Counted from the first letter of the stretch, positions 17,923 to 25,949 are shown. The stretch: 53,674 nucleotides of DNA from Clostridia bacterium (GCA_900753975.1 CAAEBC010000066.1:1-53674), one strand, 5' to 3'. Notes: a model not told the origin generated them from the letters alone. Numbers and translations: made by a program.

Positions 17923-18609
17923 TTATTTTAAATTTCCACTTGCCTCTGTTGTCACTTCATTATTTTCGTCATCTACTACTGGAGGTACAACCGAATCTGT
18001 TCCATCCAATATTGGTGATACTGGAGAAACTGAATTGCCAGTTATTTCCGGAGGTAATTCATAATCTGTATCCTCTGATTTTTCTAACTCTTTTCCAATT
18101 TTATTTTCTACTTGCTCTTTAAAAGAATCATAAACTAGTTTTGCCCATTCTTCATCTGACATTACCATAAATATTACATTGCCAGAATTTGTAACATAAA
18201 CCTTTTCAGCAGAAACACAAATCCATTTATTCATATCAATATTGTCCAACATTTCTTGTTTCATACTTTCTATATCTGCACCATTTTTTACTTTTACCAT
18301 AACTGCTTCATAAGCCTGTGCACTCATAACAGGCATAGAAACTACTATTGCTTCAACATCTTTATTAGATTTTAATCCCGTATAATTCGTTACTTCCATC
18401 GCATCCGATACATCTATTATACCTGTATCGACTTCTGGTAATTGTTCTTCAATTTTTTTATAAATTTTACCAAAAAAATTCTTCATATCCTTTGCTGTCT
18501 CGAGTTTTATTCCTTGATTTCCATCATCTTGATTTGAAAAATACACTCCAACACCTACTAATGCGATAATAATTACCGCAACTATTGCCCAAATAATACC
18601 TTTTTTCAT
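17923..18609 (-). CDS. DUF4358-family membrane-anchored protein
   Basis: This is a 228-residue protein with one N-terminal transmembrane segment (about residues 4-24). The extracytoplasmic domain matches my recollection of DUF4358, with blocks such as DVSDAMEVTNYTGL and KWICVSAEKVYVTNSGNVIF. It ends in an acidic proline-rich tail. The function is unknown. Such genes are often found beside MBOAT and DHHW genes in Clostridia, as here. I chose the ATG at 18609, 6 nt after AAAGGATG. Confidence 0.7.
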   Translation of the reverse strand: MKKGIIWAIVAVIIIALVGVGVYFSNQDDGNQGIKLETAKDMKNFFGKIYKKIEEQLPEVDTGIIDVSDAMEVTNYTGLKSNKDVEAIVVSMPVMSAQAYEAVMVKVKNGADIESMKQEMLDNIDMNKWICVSAEKVYVTNSGNVIFMVMSDEEWAKLVYDSFKEQVENKIGKELEKSEDTDYELPPEITGNSVSPVSPILDGTDSVVPPVVDDENNEVTTEASGNLK

Positions 18610-18741
18610 TAATATCATCCTTTCGTTTTTTTATTTTAAATATGTATCTATAGTATTAGTAGTTTTAAAGTCTAAAAAGTCTCACATATTTTTATTTTTC
18701 TTACTAATCATAGAATAACATATTATTTCCGTTTTTTCAAA

Positions 18742-18778
18742 GGCTAGTTTATGGTAAATTTAAATTTATAAACTAGTC
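18742..18778 (-). terminator. Hairpin at the 3' end of the Nudix gene
   Basis: GACTAGTTTAT pairs with ATAAACTAGCC on the minus strand over a 15-nt AT-only loop, overlapping the Nudix stop codon. The T-run after it is interrupted, so termination is likely but weaker than the other examples. Confidence 0.45.
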
Positions 18779-19387
18779 AAATTTTGTTTGCCAATTACTA
18801 TCATTTAAAGCTCTGAAACACATTTCAATTTGCTCCATACTTGTTTTTTCATTAGCCAAATTTTGTGGTATTTCATCTAAAGAAAAATATTTAATCTCCG
18901 TTGTTTCCGTATTTTCTTTAAACTCTCCGCCAAGCAATTCACACAAAACAAAAACTTTACAAATGCCATAAGCATAAGATGGTGTATTGTGTTGATTTCT
19001 ATCTTGAATTGCAATAATCTTTTGATTTCTTACATCCAAACCAGTTTCCTCTTTTACTTCTTTAATCGTGTTCGAACCAACTGATTCAAACACGTCTACC
19101 CAGCCGCCAGGAAGAGCCCAAGTACCGTTATTTTCATGAACTAAAAGAATTTTCCCATCTTTAAAAATTGCAGCCCTTGTATCTAATTTTGGAGTCTGAT
19201 AGCCTTTCTCATTACAAAACAAATCCTTAACCTTATCGACAGGTATATCCGTTTTTTCAGCAAGCATTTCAGCAGAAATTTCTCTTAGTCTTTCAAACCT
19301 TTCCTTGTCATATACATCCTTTGTGTAAGTCAATCCATTTTGTGCCAAAGCTTGTATTTCAATAGCCCATTTTAACCAATTTTCCAT
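18773..19387 (-). CDS. Nudix hydrolase with N-terminal helical domain
   Basis: This 204-residue pyrophosphohydrolase has its Nudix box at GGWVDVFESVGSNTIKEVKE with EETGL completing it. It matches the consensus except that the usual arginine is lysine. The N-terminal 65 residues form the small helical domain seen in a subgroup of ADP-ribose or nucleoside-diphosphate-sugar hydrolases. The exact substrate is not determined. I chose the ATG at 19387, 7-8 nt after AAGGAGA. It follows the thioesterase gene by 16 nt, so the two are probably co-transcribed. Confidence 0.88.
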   Translation of the reverse strand: MENWLKWAIEIQALAQNGLTYTKDVYDKERFERLREISAEMLAEKTDIPVDKVKDLFCNEKGYQTPKLDTRAAIFKDGKILLVHENNGTWALPGGWVDVFESVGSNTIKEVKEETGLDVRNQKIIAIQDRNQHNTPSYAYGICKVFVLCELLGGEFKENTETTEIKYFSLDEIPQNLANEKTSMEQIEMCFRALNDSNWQTKFD

Positions 19388-19403
19388 ACACATTCTCCTT
19401 TTT

Positions 19404-20096
19404 TTATATTTTAATTATTGTATGAATATCACCATTTCCATCTTTCATAACACAAGTCTTTCCATCAAAAAATAAATACAACTTTTCGCCAAGCACAGTT
19501 TGCTTTTTATAATGTATTTCAATCTCATTTATAGAAATATCTTCAGGCAAGATCTCCTCAAAAAACTCAACATACTTTGCGTTATTAACATGATGATTAG
19601 TATCAATATCCCTTTTAGTTGTAGTTATTTCATAACATTCACCACTAACATCTTCATCTCTAACGCGAGAAATCCCTTCGTCCAAAGCATTTCTTTCTAT
19701 AACACCATATTTGTCCATCATTTCTGCAGGTAACCTAAGAGGCTTCTTTTCAACCAAATCATATAAAATCCAATTAGAAGTTGCAAGCAATAAAGTTTCA
19801 CCAGCATCATTTAAAATCTCAAAATCTCTAAACGCATGAAGCCCTTTAAAACCTTTGCTCCAAGTCCTTATTTCTATATTTTCATCAGCTACCGGATACC
19901 TTAAAATCTTAATCTTCCAAGCCAAAACAAGCCAACCTTGCTTTAAATCCATCATTTCACTAGTACCATAACCAATAGATTTAGAGTGCCACGTTGCAAT
20001 ATTTTGTAACATATCTATAATCCTAGACAATTTCATCTTATTATTTTGATCAACATCACTATATCCCACAAGATATTTATGTGCATAATGATACAT
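19404..20096 (-). CDS. Acyl-ACP thioesterase
   Basis: This 230-residue double-hotdog thioesterase would release fatty acids from acyl carrier protein. The N-terminal hotdog includes QGWLVLAWKIKI, and the family motif NHHVNNAKYVEF carries likely catalytic asparagine and histidine residues. I chose the ATG at 20096, 6 nt after GGGAGGT; the reading from 20111 overruns that site. It is followed by the Nudix gene. In gut Clostridia such enzymes are usually single genes away from the fab cluster, as here. Confidence 0.9.
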   Translation of the reverse strand: MYHYAHKYLVGYSDVDQNNKMKLSRIIDMLQNIATWHSKSIGYGTSEMMDLKQGWLVLAWKIKILRYPVADENIEIRTWSKGFKGLHAFRDFEILNDAGETLLLATSNWILYDLVEKKPLRLPAEMMDKYGVIERNALDEGISRVRDEDVSGECYEITTTKRDIDTNHHVNNAKYVEFFEEILPEDISINEIEIHYKKQTVLGEKLYLFFDGKTCVMKDGNGDIHTIIKI

Positions 20097-20196
20097 ACTA
20101 TTACCTCCCAATTACTAATAAAGTTTATCATACCAATTTAACTAATTCAAGTCCGAACAGCATTATGCCTACTATATTATTAAATTACTTTTTTCA

Positions 20197-20424
20197 TCAA
20201 CATATGCCATTAAAATCTATGTTACCATTTGCATATCCATTATATATCTCAAAATGTACTTCTTTAAACTCCTTTAGTATATATGAATTTACCATAGCAT
20301 CCGCACTTTTTATTTTCATATACGCATTATATATAATTTCATATATTTCTTCTTTCGTTTTTCCATTAAATTTACTCAATATATAATTCTTATTAGCCCC
20401 AATCATTTCAAAATTAGCATCCAT
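20197..20424 (-). CDS. Small hypothetical protein
   Basis: This is a 75-residue reading frame I do not recognise. It is mixed charged/aromatic with predicted helical content (KTKEEIYEIIYNAYMKIKSA), and has no signal peptide or membrane segment. The upstream site (GAGATGAG) is weak. It lies alone between the thioesterase and MgtE. A real gene is more likely than not because no other frame there is coding, but support is thin. Confidence 0.45.
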   Translation of the reverse strand: MDANFEMIGANKNYILSKFNGKTKEEIYEIIYNAYMKIKSADAMVNSYILKEFKEVHFEIYNGYANGNIDFNGIC

Positions 20425-20509
20425 TTAACTCATCTCTTATTTTATATACCACCTTTTCAAATCAAATTGCAGACTTGAAATTTTGCCAATTTTGTGGCAA
20501 TATAAAGAC

Positions 20510-20549
20510 AGAAAAGAGAGAAAAATTTTAAAAATTTTCTCTCTTTTCT
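20510..20549. terminator. Intrinsic terminator after mgtE
   Basis: This is a perfect palindrome of 17-bp arms (AGAAAAGAGAGAAAAAT and complement) around 6 nt. On the minus strand it is followed by GTCTTTAT. It lies 56 nt past the mgtE stop. Confidence 0.75.
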
Positions 20550-20604
20550 ATTATTTTAATTTAAAAATTTATGTCTTCATAATTTTTAGTAACAACTATT
20601 ATCT

Positions 20605-22038
20605 TTATTCTGCTAAATGTAGCACATTTATTAGCAATAACCAGCTCATACCGTAATAAGTAAGAACCGCAACCAAGTCATTAACTGTAGATATTAATGG
20701 ACCTGATGCAACTGCCGGGTCTACCTTTAATTTCTTTAGTGTTAATGGTACTAACGTACCAACAGCACTCGAAATAACCATTGCCACAAGTAGCGATATT
20801 CCAACACATCCAGAAACAGCAAAAGAAAATTCAGCTGTCTTTCCTTTAAATAAAAGTATATACAATCCCACAAAAATTGTTGATATAATTCCAATTATTA
20901 CACCATTTGCAAAACCAACTTTTACCTCTTTGCCAACCAACTTCATCTTTTGCTTAGAAGTAATCGACTGATCCATCAAAACCCTTATTGTAACAGCAAG
21001 TGATTGAGTACCAACGTTACCTGCCATACCAAGTATTAACGATTGAAATGCTATTATAAGACTTAACTTAGAAACAACACTTTCAAAAGCCCCAACAACA
21101 GTCGAAACAATCATTCCAAGACCAAGCAAAACCAAAAGCCAAGGGGTTCTTTTCTTCATACTTTCCTTAAGTGGCTCTTTCAAATCTTCCTCAGCAGCTA
21201 AACCAGCAAATTTTACATAGTCTTCACCAAGTTCATCATCAAAAACCTCAATAATGCTTTGAAGTGTTAATACCCCCAATATATGATTACCATTATCCAA
21301 AACCGGTATAATATTTTCAGAATACTCCTTTAACTTTTCAAGACAACTATCTATACTTTCATTTGCATAAACATAAGGAAACGACGTACTAATAAGATTC
21401 TCAAGAGGTTCTTCTTTCCTTGCTATAATTAAATCCTTTAAGTCGATTGCACCATAAAAAGTATTATTATCGCCAGTTACAAAAATCGTTGAAATATTGT
21501 CATTTTTAGCAGCCTGCTCTATAAGCGAAGACATCGCTTGCTTAACCGTATAATTATCTGGTATAGAGACATAATTTGCAGTCATTTTACTACCAATCTC
21601 ATCTTCATCAAAAGAAGCCGTCAACTCAATCTGTCTTTTTACATCATTATCAAGCAAATCTATAATATGACGTCTTTTCTCCCTTGGCAATTCAGACAAA
21701 ATAGAAACAGCCGAATCAGTCTCCATTTCCGAAATAATCGTAATAGCCTTCTTCATATCCATCTCATCAAGATACTTTGCAGCTTCATCTTCCTCAATAT
21801 ATTCAAACGTCCCCGAAAGCATCTCAATATCAAGCACCCTATACAATTTTTTTCGCTCATCAGACGTAAGCTTATCCATAACCTCTGCAATATCATACTC
21901 ATGATAATCACTCAGCTTATCCTGCATCGCTTTCGGAGAATAACTTCCCCTAATTATTGAAATAATTTCATTTTCATAATTAGGCTTTTGAGTTTGCTTG
22001 GTACTATTATCAAATTCGTTTAAAATTTCTTTATCCAT
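20605..22038 (-). CDS. mgtE: Magnesium transporter MgtE
   Basis: This is a 477-residue magnesium channel. The N-terminal magnesium-sensing superhelical domain (about 25-140) contains LSELPREKRRHIIDLL. Two CBS domains (about 145-270) follow, then five transmembrane helices with GNVGTQSLAVTIRVL and the C-terminal VDPAVASGPLISTVNDL. That last stretch carries pore residues. Length and order fit the family. I found no M-box-type riboswitch in the leader. It has its own promoter at 22143-22171. Confidence 0.95.
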   Translation of the reverse strand: MDKEILNEFDNSTKQTQKPNYENEIISIIRGSYSPKAMQDKLSDYHEYDIAEVMDKLTSDERKKLYRVLDIEMLSGTFEYIEEDEAAKYLDEMDMKKAITIISEMETDSAVSILSELPREKRRHIIDLLDNDVKRQIELTASFDEDEIGSKMTANYVSIPDNYTVKQAMSSLIEQAAKNDNISTIFVTGDNNTFYGAIDLKDLIIARKEEPLENLISTSFPYVYANESIDSCLEKLKEYSENIIPVLDNGNHILGVLTLQSIIEVFDDELGEDYVKFAGLAAEEDLKEPLKESMKKRTPWLLVLLGLGMIVSTVVGAFESVVSKLSLIIAFQSLILGMAGNVGTQSLAVTIRVLMDQSITSKQKMKLVGKEVKVGFANGVIIGIISTIFVGLYILLFKGKTAEFSFAVSGCVGISLLVAMVISSAVGTLVPLTLKKLKVDPAVASGPLISTVNDLVAVLTYYGMSWLLLINVLHLAE

Positions 22039-22142
22039 TTTATTAATCTCCTTTCCAATGCTTTCAAGTGAAATTTTATGATATTTTTTGCGTTATGGCA
22101 AAATTTTAAACATATTTTCGCTTTTTACCACAATTCTCTTAT

Positions 22143-22171
22143 ATTTTACCACTTTTCGACCAAAATGTTAA
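22143..22171 (-). promoter_or_regulatory. Promoter of mgtE
   Basis: On the minus strand TTAACA (22166-22171), a 17-bp spacer and TAAAAT (22143-22148) lie about 105 bp upstream of the mgtE start. Confidence 0.6.
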
Positions 22172-22228
22172 TACTTTCAAGACATTTTATTAAGCCTATT
22201 AATCCCCAACTATTCCTCTATCTATAAA

Positions 22229-22304
22229 GGCCGGAGATATATTAAAATTTTTGAACAACGGTTTGGTGTGGCGAGGGTTCAAAAATTTTAATATATCTCC
22301 GGCC
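22229..22304. repeat. Hairpin family 2, copy A
   Basis: This is a perfect inverted repeat of 28-bp arms (22229-22256 and 22277-22304, outer end GGCCGGAG) around a 20-nt loop containing GGTTTGGTGTGGCGAGG. The reverse complement of the loop matches the loop of copy C at 30758-30780, so A and C are the same element in opposite orientations. It lies between mgtE and asnS in the 477-nt gap (22039-22515), which otherwise holds only two promoters and copy B. Confidence 0.9.
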
Positions 22305-22339
22305 ACCTCTATATAAAAACAAAGAGCTTCCCTAATCTT

Positions 22340-22401
22340 TATTAAAATTTGAGCAACAGTTTGAAGTATAGAGGATTCAAAATTTTAATATATCTCCGGC
22401 C
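22340..22401. repeat. Hairpin family 2, copy B (decayed)
   Basis: The right arm (TTTTAATATATCTCCGGCC) is identical to that of copy A, 36 nt upstream. The left arm is truncated to TATTAAAATTTGA and the loop has diverged. The sequences after both copies (CCACC, then an A-rich tail and a CTTCC) are also alike. B therefore looks like a duplicated and degenerating A. Confidence 0.75.
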
Positions 22402-22458
22402 ACCACTCTATAAAAATAAAAAGGTTAATAAAAGACTTCCCCCCACGCAATTCTTATC

Positions 22459-22487
22459 TTGTTTTTTACGAAAGTTAGGTATATAAT
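22459..22487 (+). promoter_or_regulatory. Promoter of asnS
   Basis: TTGTTT (22459-22464), a 17-bp spacer and TATAAT (22482-22487) lie 28 bp upstream of the asnS start. The short leader leaves no room for a T-box. Confidence 0.7.
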
Positions 22488-22515
22488 AACACATATTTAT
22501 TTAGGAGGGATTCAC

Positions 22516-23898
22516 ATGAAAAGAATATCAATATCTGAATTATACAAAGATCCAAGTAAATTTGAAAACCAAGAAGTATATATCGCAGGATGGGTTAAAA
22601 CAACTAGAGGTTCTAAAACATTTGGATTTATAGAATTAAACGATGGTTCATTTTTCAAAAATGTACAAATTGTTTACGAAGACAAATTAGATAATTTCGA
22701 AGAACTAACAAAACTAACAATCAGCTCTTCACTTAGAGTTACAGGAACTCTTGCGCTTACACCAGAAGCCAAACAACCTTTTGAAATAAAAGCAACAAAC
22801 ATTCAAATCGAATGCTTATCGCCTGTTACTTACCCACTTCAAAAGAAAGGACATACAGTTGAATTTCTAAGAGAATATGCTTATTTAAGACCAAGAACAA
22901 ACCTATTCAATGCTGTATTTAGAGTTAGAAGCATGGCAGCTCGTGCAATCCATAACTATTTCCAAGAAAGAGGTTATGTATATGTACACACCCCACTTAT
23001 AACAGCAAACGATGGCGAAGGTGCTGGAGAAATGTTCCAAGTAACAACACTTGATTTAGACAGAATCGCTAAATCAGGAAAAGTAGAATACGACAAAGAC
23101 TTCTTTGGGAAACACGTTGGACTAACTGTTACAGGTCAATTAGAAGGCGAAACATTTGCTATGGCCTATGGTAAAATCTACACATTCGGTCCTACATTCA
23201 GAGCAGAAAATTCAAACACCAAAACACACGCATCAGAATTTTGGATGATTGAACCGGAAATTGCATTCTGCGATTTAGATGAACTAATGGACGTTGAAGA
23301 AGATATGCTTAAATACATCGTTAAATACGTGCTAGACAACCTACCAGAAGAAATGGAATTCTTAAACAAATTCGTTGCACCTGGACTTTTAGACAAACTA
23401 AATAAACTACTAAACAGCAAATTCACAAGAATAACACATGAAGATGTAATCACAATCTTAAAAGAAGCAAACGTTGAATGGGAATTCAAACCAGAATACG
23501 GCGAAGATATCGCTAAAGAACATGAAAAATACATTACAGAACACTTTAATGGTCCAGTATTCATCACAAACTGGCCTAAAGATATAAAAGCATTTTATAT
23601 GAAACAAAATCCAGACGGAAAAACAGTTGCAGCAGTTGACCTAGAAGTTCCTGGTGCTGGTGAACTTATGGGTGGAAGCCAAAGAGAAGAAGATTACGAC
23701 AAACTATTAAATCGTATGAACGAACTTGGAATGTCTACAAAAGGATTAGAATGGTATCTAGAACTTAGAAAATACGGAAGCTGCGTACACTCTGGCTTTG
23801 GTATGGGATTTGAAAGATTACTTATATACCTAACAGGTGTAGAAAATATAAGAGATGTTATCCCTTACCCAAGAACACCTAAGAACTGTGAATTTTAA
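22516..23898 (+). CDS. asnS: Asparaginyl-tRNA synthetase
   Basis: This 460-residue class IIb synthetase charges tRNA-Asn with asparagine. It has an N-terminal OB-fold anticodon-binding domain (to about residue 100), then the catalytic core with motif 2 FGPTFRAENSNT and motif 3 GFGMGFERLLIYLTG. I chose the ATG at 22516 with TTAGGAGGG 5 nt upstream; the longer reading from 22459 runs through the promoter. The element at 23925-24083 probably terminates it. Confidence 0.97.
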   Translation: MKRISISELYKDPSKFENQEVYIAGWVKTTRGSKTFGFIELNDGSFFKNVQIVYEDKLDNFEELTKLTISSSLRVTGTLALTPEAKQPFEIKATNIQIECLSPVTYPLQKKGHTVEFLREYAYLRPRTNLFNAVFRVRSMAARAIHNYFQERGYVYVHTPLITANDGEGAGEMFQVTTLDLDRIAKSGKVEYDKDFFGKHVGLTVTGQLEGETFAMAYGKIYTFGPTFRAENSNTKTHASEFWMIEPEIAFCDLDELMDVEEDMLKYIVKYVLDNLPEEMEFLNKFVAPGLLDKLNKLLNSKFTRITHEDVITILKEANVEWEFKPEYGEDIAKEHEKYITEHFNGPVFITNWPKDIKAFYMKQNPDGKTVAAVDLEVPGAGELMGGSQREEDYDKLLNRMNELGMSTKGLEWYLELRKYGSCVHSGFGMGFERLLIYLTGVENIRDVIPYPRTPKNCEF

Positions 23899-23924
23899 AA
23901 AACATTTTATGTTTGACTAATATA

Positions 23925-24083
23925 AAAAACTGCATATAATTTTGTGACTCTGGACGTTTGGATAATACTTTTAGTAGCAATTTTTGTCAATGTGTAGATG
24001 GCGCCAGCCATACTACCTTGACAAACCTTGCGGATAAAAGTTTTATCCAAACGTCCAGAGTCACAAAATTATATGCAGTTTTT
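23925..24083. repeat. Hairpin family 1, copy 1 (locus-specific arms, conserved core)
   Basis: The arms at 23925-23965 and 24043-24083 are a perfect 41-bp inverted repeat (starting AAAAACTGCATATAATTTTG). Inside them lies the family core: ACTTTTAGTAGCAATTTTT on the left, CTACCTTGACAAACCTTG and ATAAAAGTTTTAT on the right. The core forms an imperfect extension of the stem. It sits between the convergent asnS and unknown gene at 24089. A-tract and T-tract at its two ends mean it could terminate both. Confidence 0.92.
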
Positions 24084-24088
24084 CTTTC

Positions 24089-24490
24089 TCACTCGCTATC
24101 AGAATATACAAACATAAATTCATTATACCCTTTTCCAAACTTACTAGCCATATAATCAATCCAAGACTGCCTATCTGCTTCGGATATAAAACACTCACTA
24201 GGCAAATCAAACTTAAAGTCATACGCAGTGAAAATAATCTTATTCACACTAATCGCTTCAGTAGATAAAGAGTCTGCCCAAAAAGGATTCTTGACAAAGC
24301 TAAAAGGTTTCCTAATTACGAAATCAATACCATATCTCGAATTAATACCTACCTTAGTAATTCTACCACACTTCAAATTAAGCTCATTCTCAACAAACTC
24401 CCTAACATCCTTGCACGTAAGCTTAGAAGCATACTTCGTAGAAATCCCAGTATCCCAAAACATCCTAGCTTCGGACTCGTCATTTCTCAT
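24089..24490 (-). CDS. Orphan protein of unknown function, 133 aa
   Basis: I do not recognise this protein. It is a soluble 133-residue sequence with DVREFVENELNLKCGRITKV near the N terminus and an aromatic-rich middle (FVIRKPFSFVKNPFWADSL). No membrane segments are seen. The ATG at 24490 follows GGAGGAGG by 6 nt, a strong site that decides the start. It ends 6 nt from the hairpin element at 23925-24083 and is divergent from another orphan gene. Codons such as AGG, GGG and AAG are more frequent than in neighbouring genes, hinting at a foreign origin. Confidence 0.7.
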   Translation of the reverse strand: MRNDESEARMFWDTGISTKYASKLTCKDVREFVENELNLKCGRITKVGINSRYGIDFVIRKPFSFVKNPFWADSLSTEAISVNKIIFTAYDFKFDLPSECFISEADRQSWIDYMASKFGKGYNEFMFVYSDSE

Positions 24491-24599
24491 GGCGGTCCTC
24501 CTCCTTTCTTTAATCACCAAATTATTGATAATCTTACTTACCCACCTCTAGTCACGGAACTAATTATACGAAAAATAAGTAGTAATGTCAATTAAATTA

Positions 24600-24628
24600 T
24601 TGCAACATTATGTAAATCGTGTTATAAT
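24600..24628 (+). promoter_or_regulatory. Promoter of the 180-aa orphan gene
   Basis: TTGCAA (24600-24605), a 17-bp spacer and a perfect TATAAT (24623-24628) lie 47 bp upstream of the GTG start. Confidence 0.75.
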
Positions 24629-24674
24629 AACTGCTGTACCTAATTTACATACTTTATTAAAGGAGGGTATTCGT

Positions 24675-25217
24675 GTGACTAATCGGATCGACTATTCGAG
24701 CTTTACCCGTGAGGAATTTCTCAGCCTGATTACTTTGAAATACGATCCTGAGTTGCTCAGTCGTAAAGATTGTGAGAACCTTTCTCGCATCTACATCGAT
24801 TTTGCAGACATTTCAAAGGAGGATTTGATGAATATGGCCATTTCTCGATCGTTTGAACTCGTTACTACCCCGAAGATGTCCGACGATGAATTCGAAAATG
24901 CCTTGCGTTCTATTTCAATTGTCGAAAATAACGTATCGCCTATAAAAGACCGTTCGAAGCGACGCTTTAACAGAAGAATGGCACGTAAGTATCATCTCGT
25001 AAAACCCGATTGCGACTGGGTAGAAAAACGTATTAGTCAGAAAATCAAGCCAACTACTAAAAGTACAAAGAAGCAATATTGGCAATATCGAATCAAGACA
25101 AACGAAAAACAGGTCACTGCCAATGTAAAAGCTACCTTTTTCGACTCTCGCATCAAACGCACAAAACACCACGAGAACAATGACTACTACGACCAGATGA
25201 ATCTTCTAAACGAATAA
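24675..25217 (+). CDS. Orphan protein of unknown function, 180 aa, atypical codon use
   Basis: I do not recognise this protein. It is a 180-residue soluble, basic sequence. The first half is acidic/helical (FTREEFLSLITLKYDPELLS), and the second half is rich in lysine and arginine (SKRRFNRRMARKYHL, TTKSTKKQYWQYRIKT), which could bind nucleic acid. The GTG at 24675 follows AGGAGGGTATTC; an ATG at 24585 lies upstream of the promoter. Arginine codons are largely CGT/CGC/CGA/CGG and leucine often CTC/CTG, whereas neighbours use AGA and TTA. Recent transfer or a phage or satellite origin is therefore likely. It has its own promoter and terminator. Confidence 0.75.
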   Translation: MTNRIDYSSFTREEFLSLITLKYDPELLSRKDCENLSRIYIDFADISKEDLMNMAISRSFELVTTPKMSDDEFENALRSISIVENNVSPIKDRSKRRFNRRMARKYHLVKPDCDWVEKRISQKIKPTTKSTKKQYWQYRIKTNEKQVTANVKATFFDSRIKRTKHHENNDYYDQMNLLNE

Positions 25218-25228
25218 AAGATAATTTA

Positions 25229-25267
25229 AAACCAGGTTTGACAATTGACAAACCTGGTTTTTTCTTT
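25229..25267 (+). terminator. Intrinsic terminator after the 180-aa orphan gene
   Basis: AAACCAGGTTTG pairs with CAAACCTGGTTT over 8 nt and is followed by TTTTCTTT. It may also work for the convergent TIGR03936 gene, whose stop is at 25266. Confidence 0.9.
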
Positions 25268-25901
25268 AATCAGAAGCTAATATAAGTTCTTTACGATTTA
25301 TATCAAAATCTTCTATTTTCTTCACATATAAATCAATAGCCTCCACTAAACTATTTGGATTTACATTATTCACACTACCTGCTGTAACATGAAAAACACA
25401 TACATTTTGCTTAATTTCAAAATCAATAATATTTTTCTTTATATCGACCTTCTCTGTGTTTTTTCCACTCTTAGAAGTCTTATCTAATAAAATCTCATCT
25501 TGCATAAACAAATCATTTATTTTATTAAAATCAATTTCATCCCTAATCTTAATTTCATAAACAGCTTCTTTAACAAGCGACATAAGACTTTTTTTAGTGT
25601 CTTCAGGATAAAAAGCTGAAACTACTTTAAATCCTTTTGGTAAAACAGAATTAAGTTCACCAATGAACATATCTATATTCATTTTATCAGTTAACTCTAA
25701 ATCAAAATATTCCGAATCACTAGTAACACCAACACCTAAAGGAAGTGCAAAAGATATTTTTATTCTAGGATTAAAACCTTTTGAATATTCTAGAGGTATT
25801 ATCGTTCTCTTTAAGCATCTCATAAATGTACGCATTGTATCTAAATGGCCAACATATTTTACCTCTTCTTTTTTCTTATACTTAACACGTATTATATACA
25901 T
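25266..25901 (-). CDS. TIGR03936-family radical SAM-associated protein (DUF2344)
   Basis: This 211-residue protein has the DUF2344 signature: KYVGHLDTMRTFMRCLKRT near the N terminus and PLEYSKGFNPRIKISFALPL, followed by GVGVTSDSEYFDLEL. The family is almost always encoded beside the TIGR03960 radical SAM protein, as here, 48 nt downstream of it. The function is unknown; its fusion to the radical SAM protein in some genomes suggests a complex. The customary next genes (rng, rplU, rpmA) are not present. Confidence 0.92.
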   Translation of the reverse strand: MYIIRVKYKKKEEVKYVGHLDTMRTFMRCLKRTIIPLEYSKGFNPRIKISFALPLGVGVTSDSEYFDLELTDKMNIDMFIGELNSVLPKGFKVVSAFYPEDTKKSLMSLVKEAVYEIKIRDEIDFNKINDLFMQDEILLDKTSKSGKNTEKVDIKKNIIDFEIKQNVCVFHVTAGSVNNVNPNSLVEAIDLYVKKIEDFDINRKELILASD

Positions 25902-25949
25902 ACTTCAAACTCCTTAATTAAAAAACTATAATTACACCAACAGATTATT

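Noticed and set aside
22039..22228. M-box magnesium riboswitch in the mgtE leader
   Set aside because: The conserved M-box sequence blocks and stems are not recognisable; only a promoter is seen.
22404..22515. T-box leader for asnS
   Set aside because: The promoter lies 28 bp from the start codon, leaving no space for the specifier stem and antiterminator.
23925..24083. Integron attC site or retron hairpin
   Set aside because: attC sites have conserved ends and variable centres, the opposite of this element, and no integrase or reverse transcriptase is in the window.
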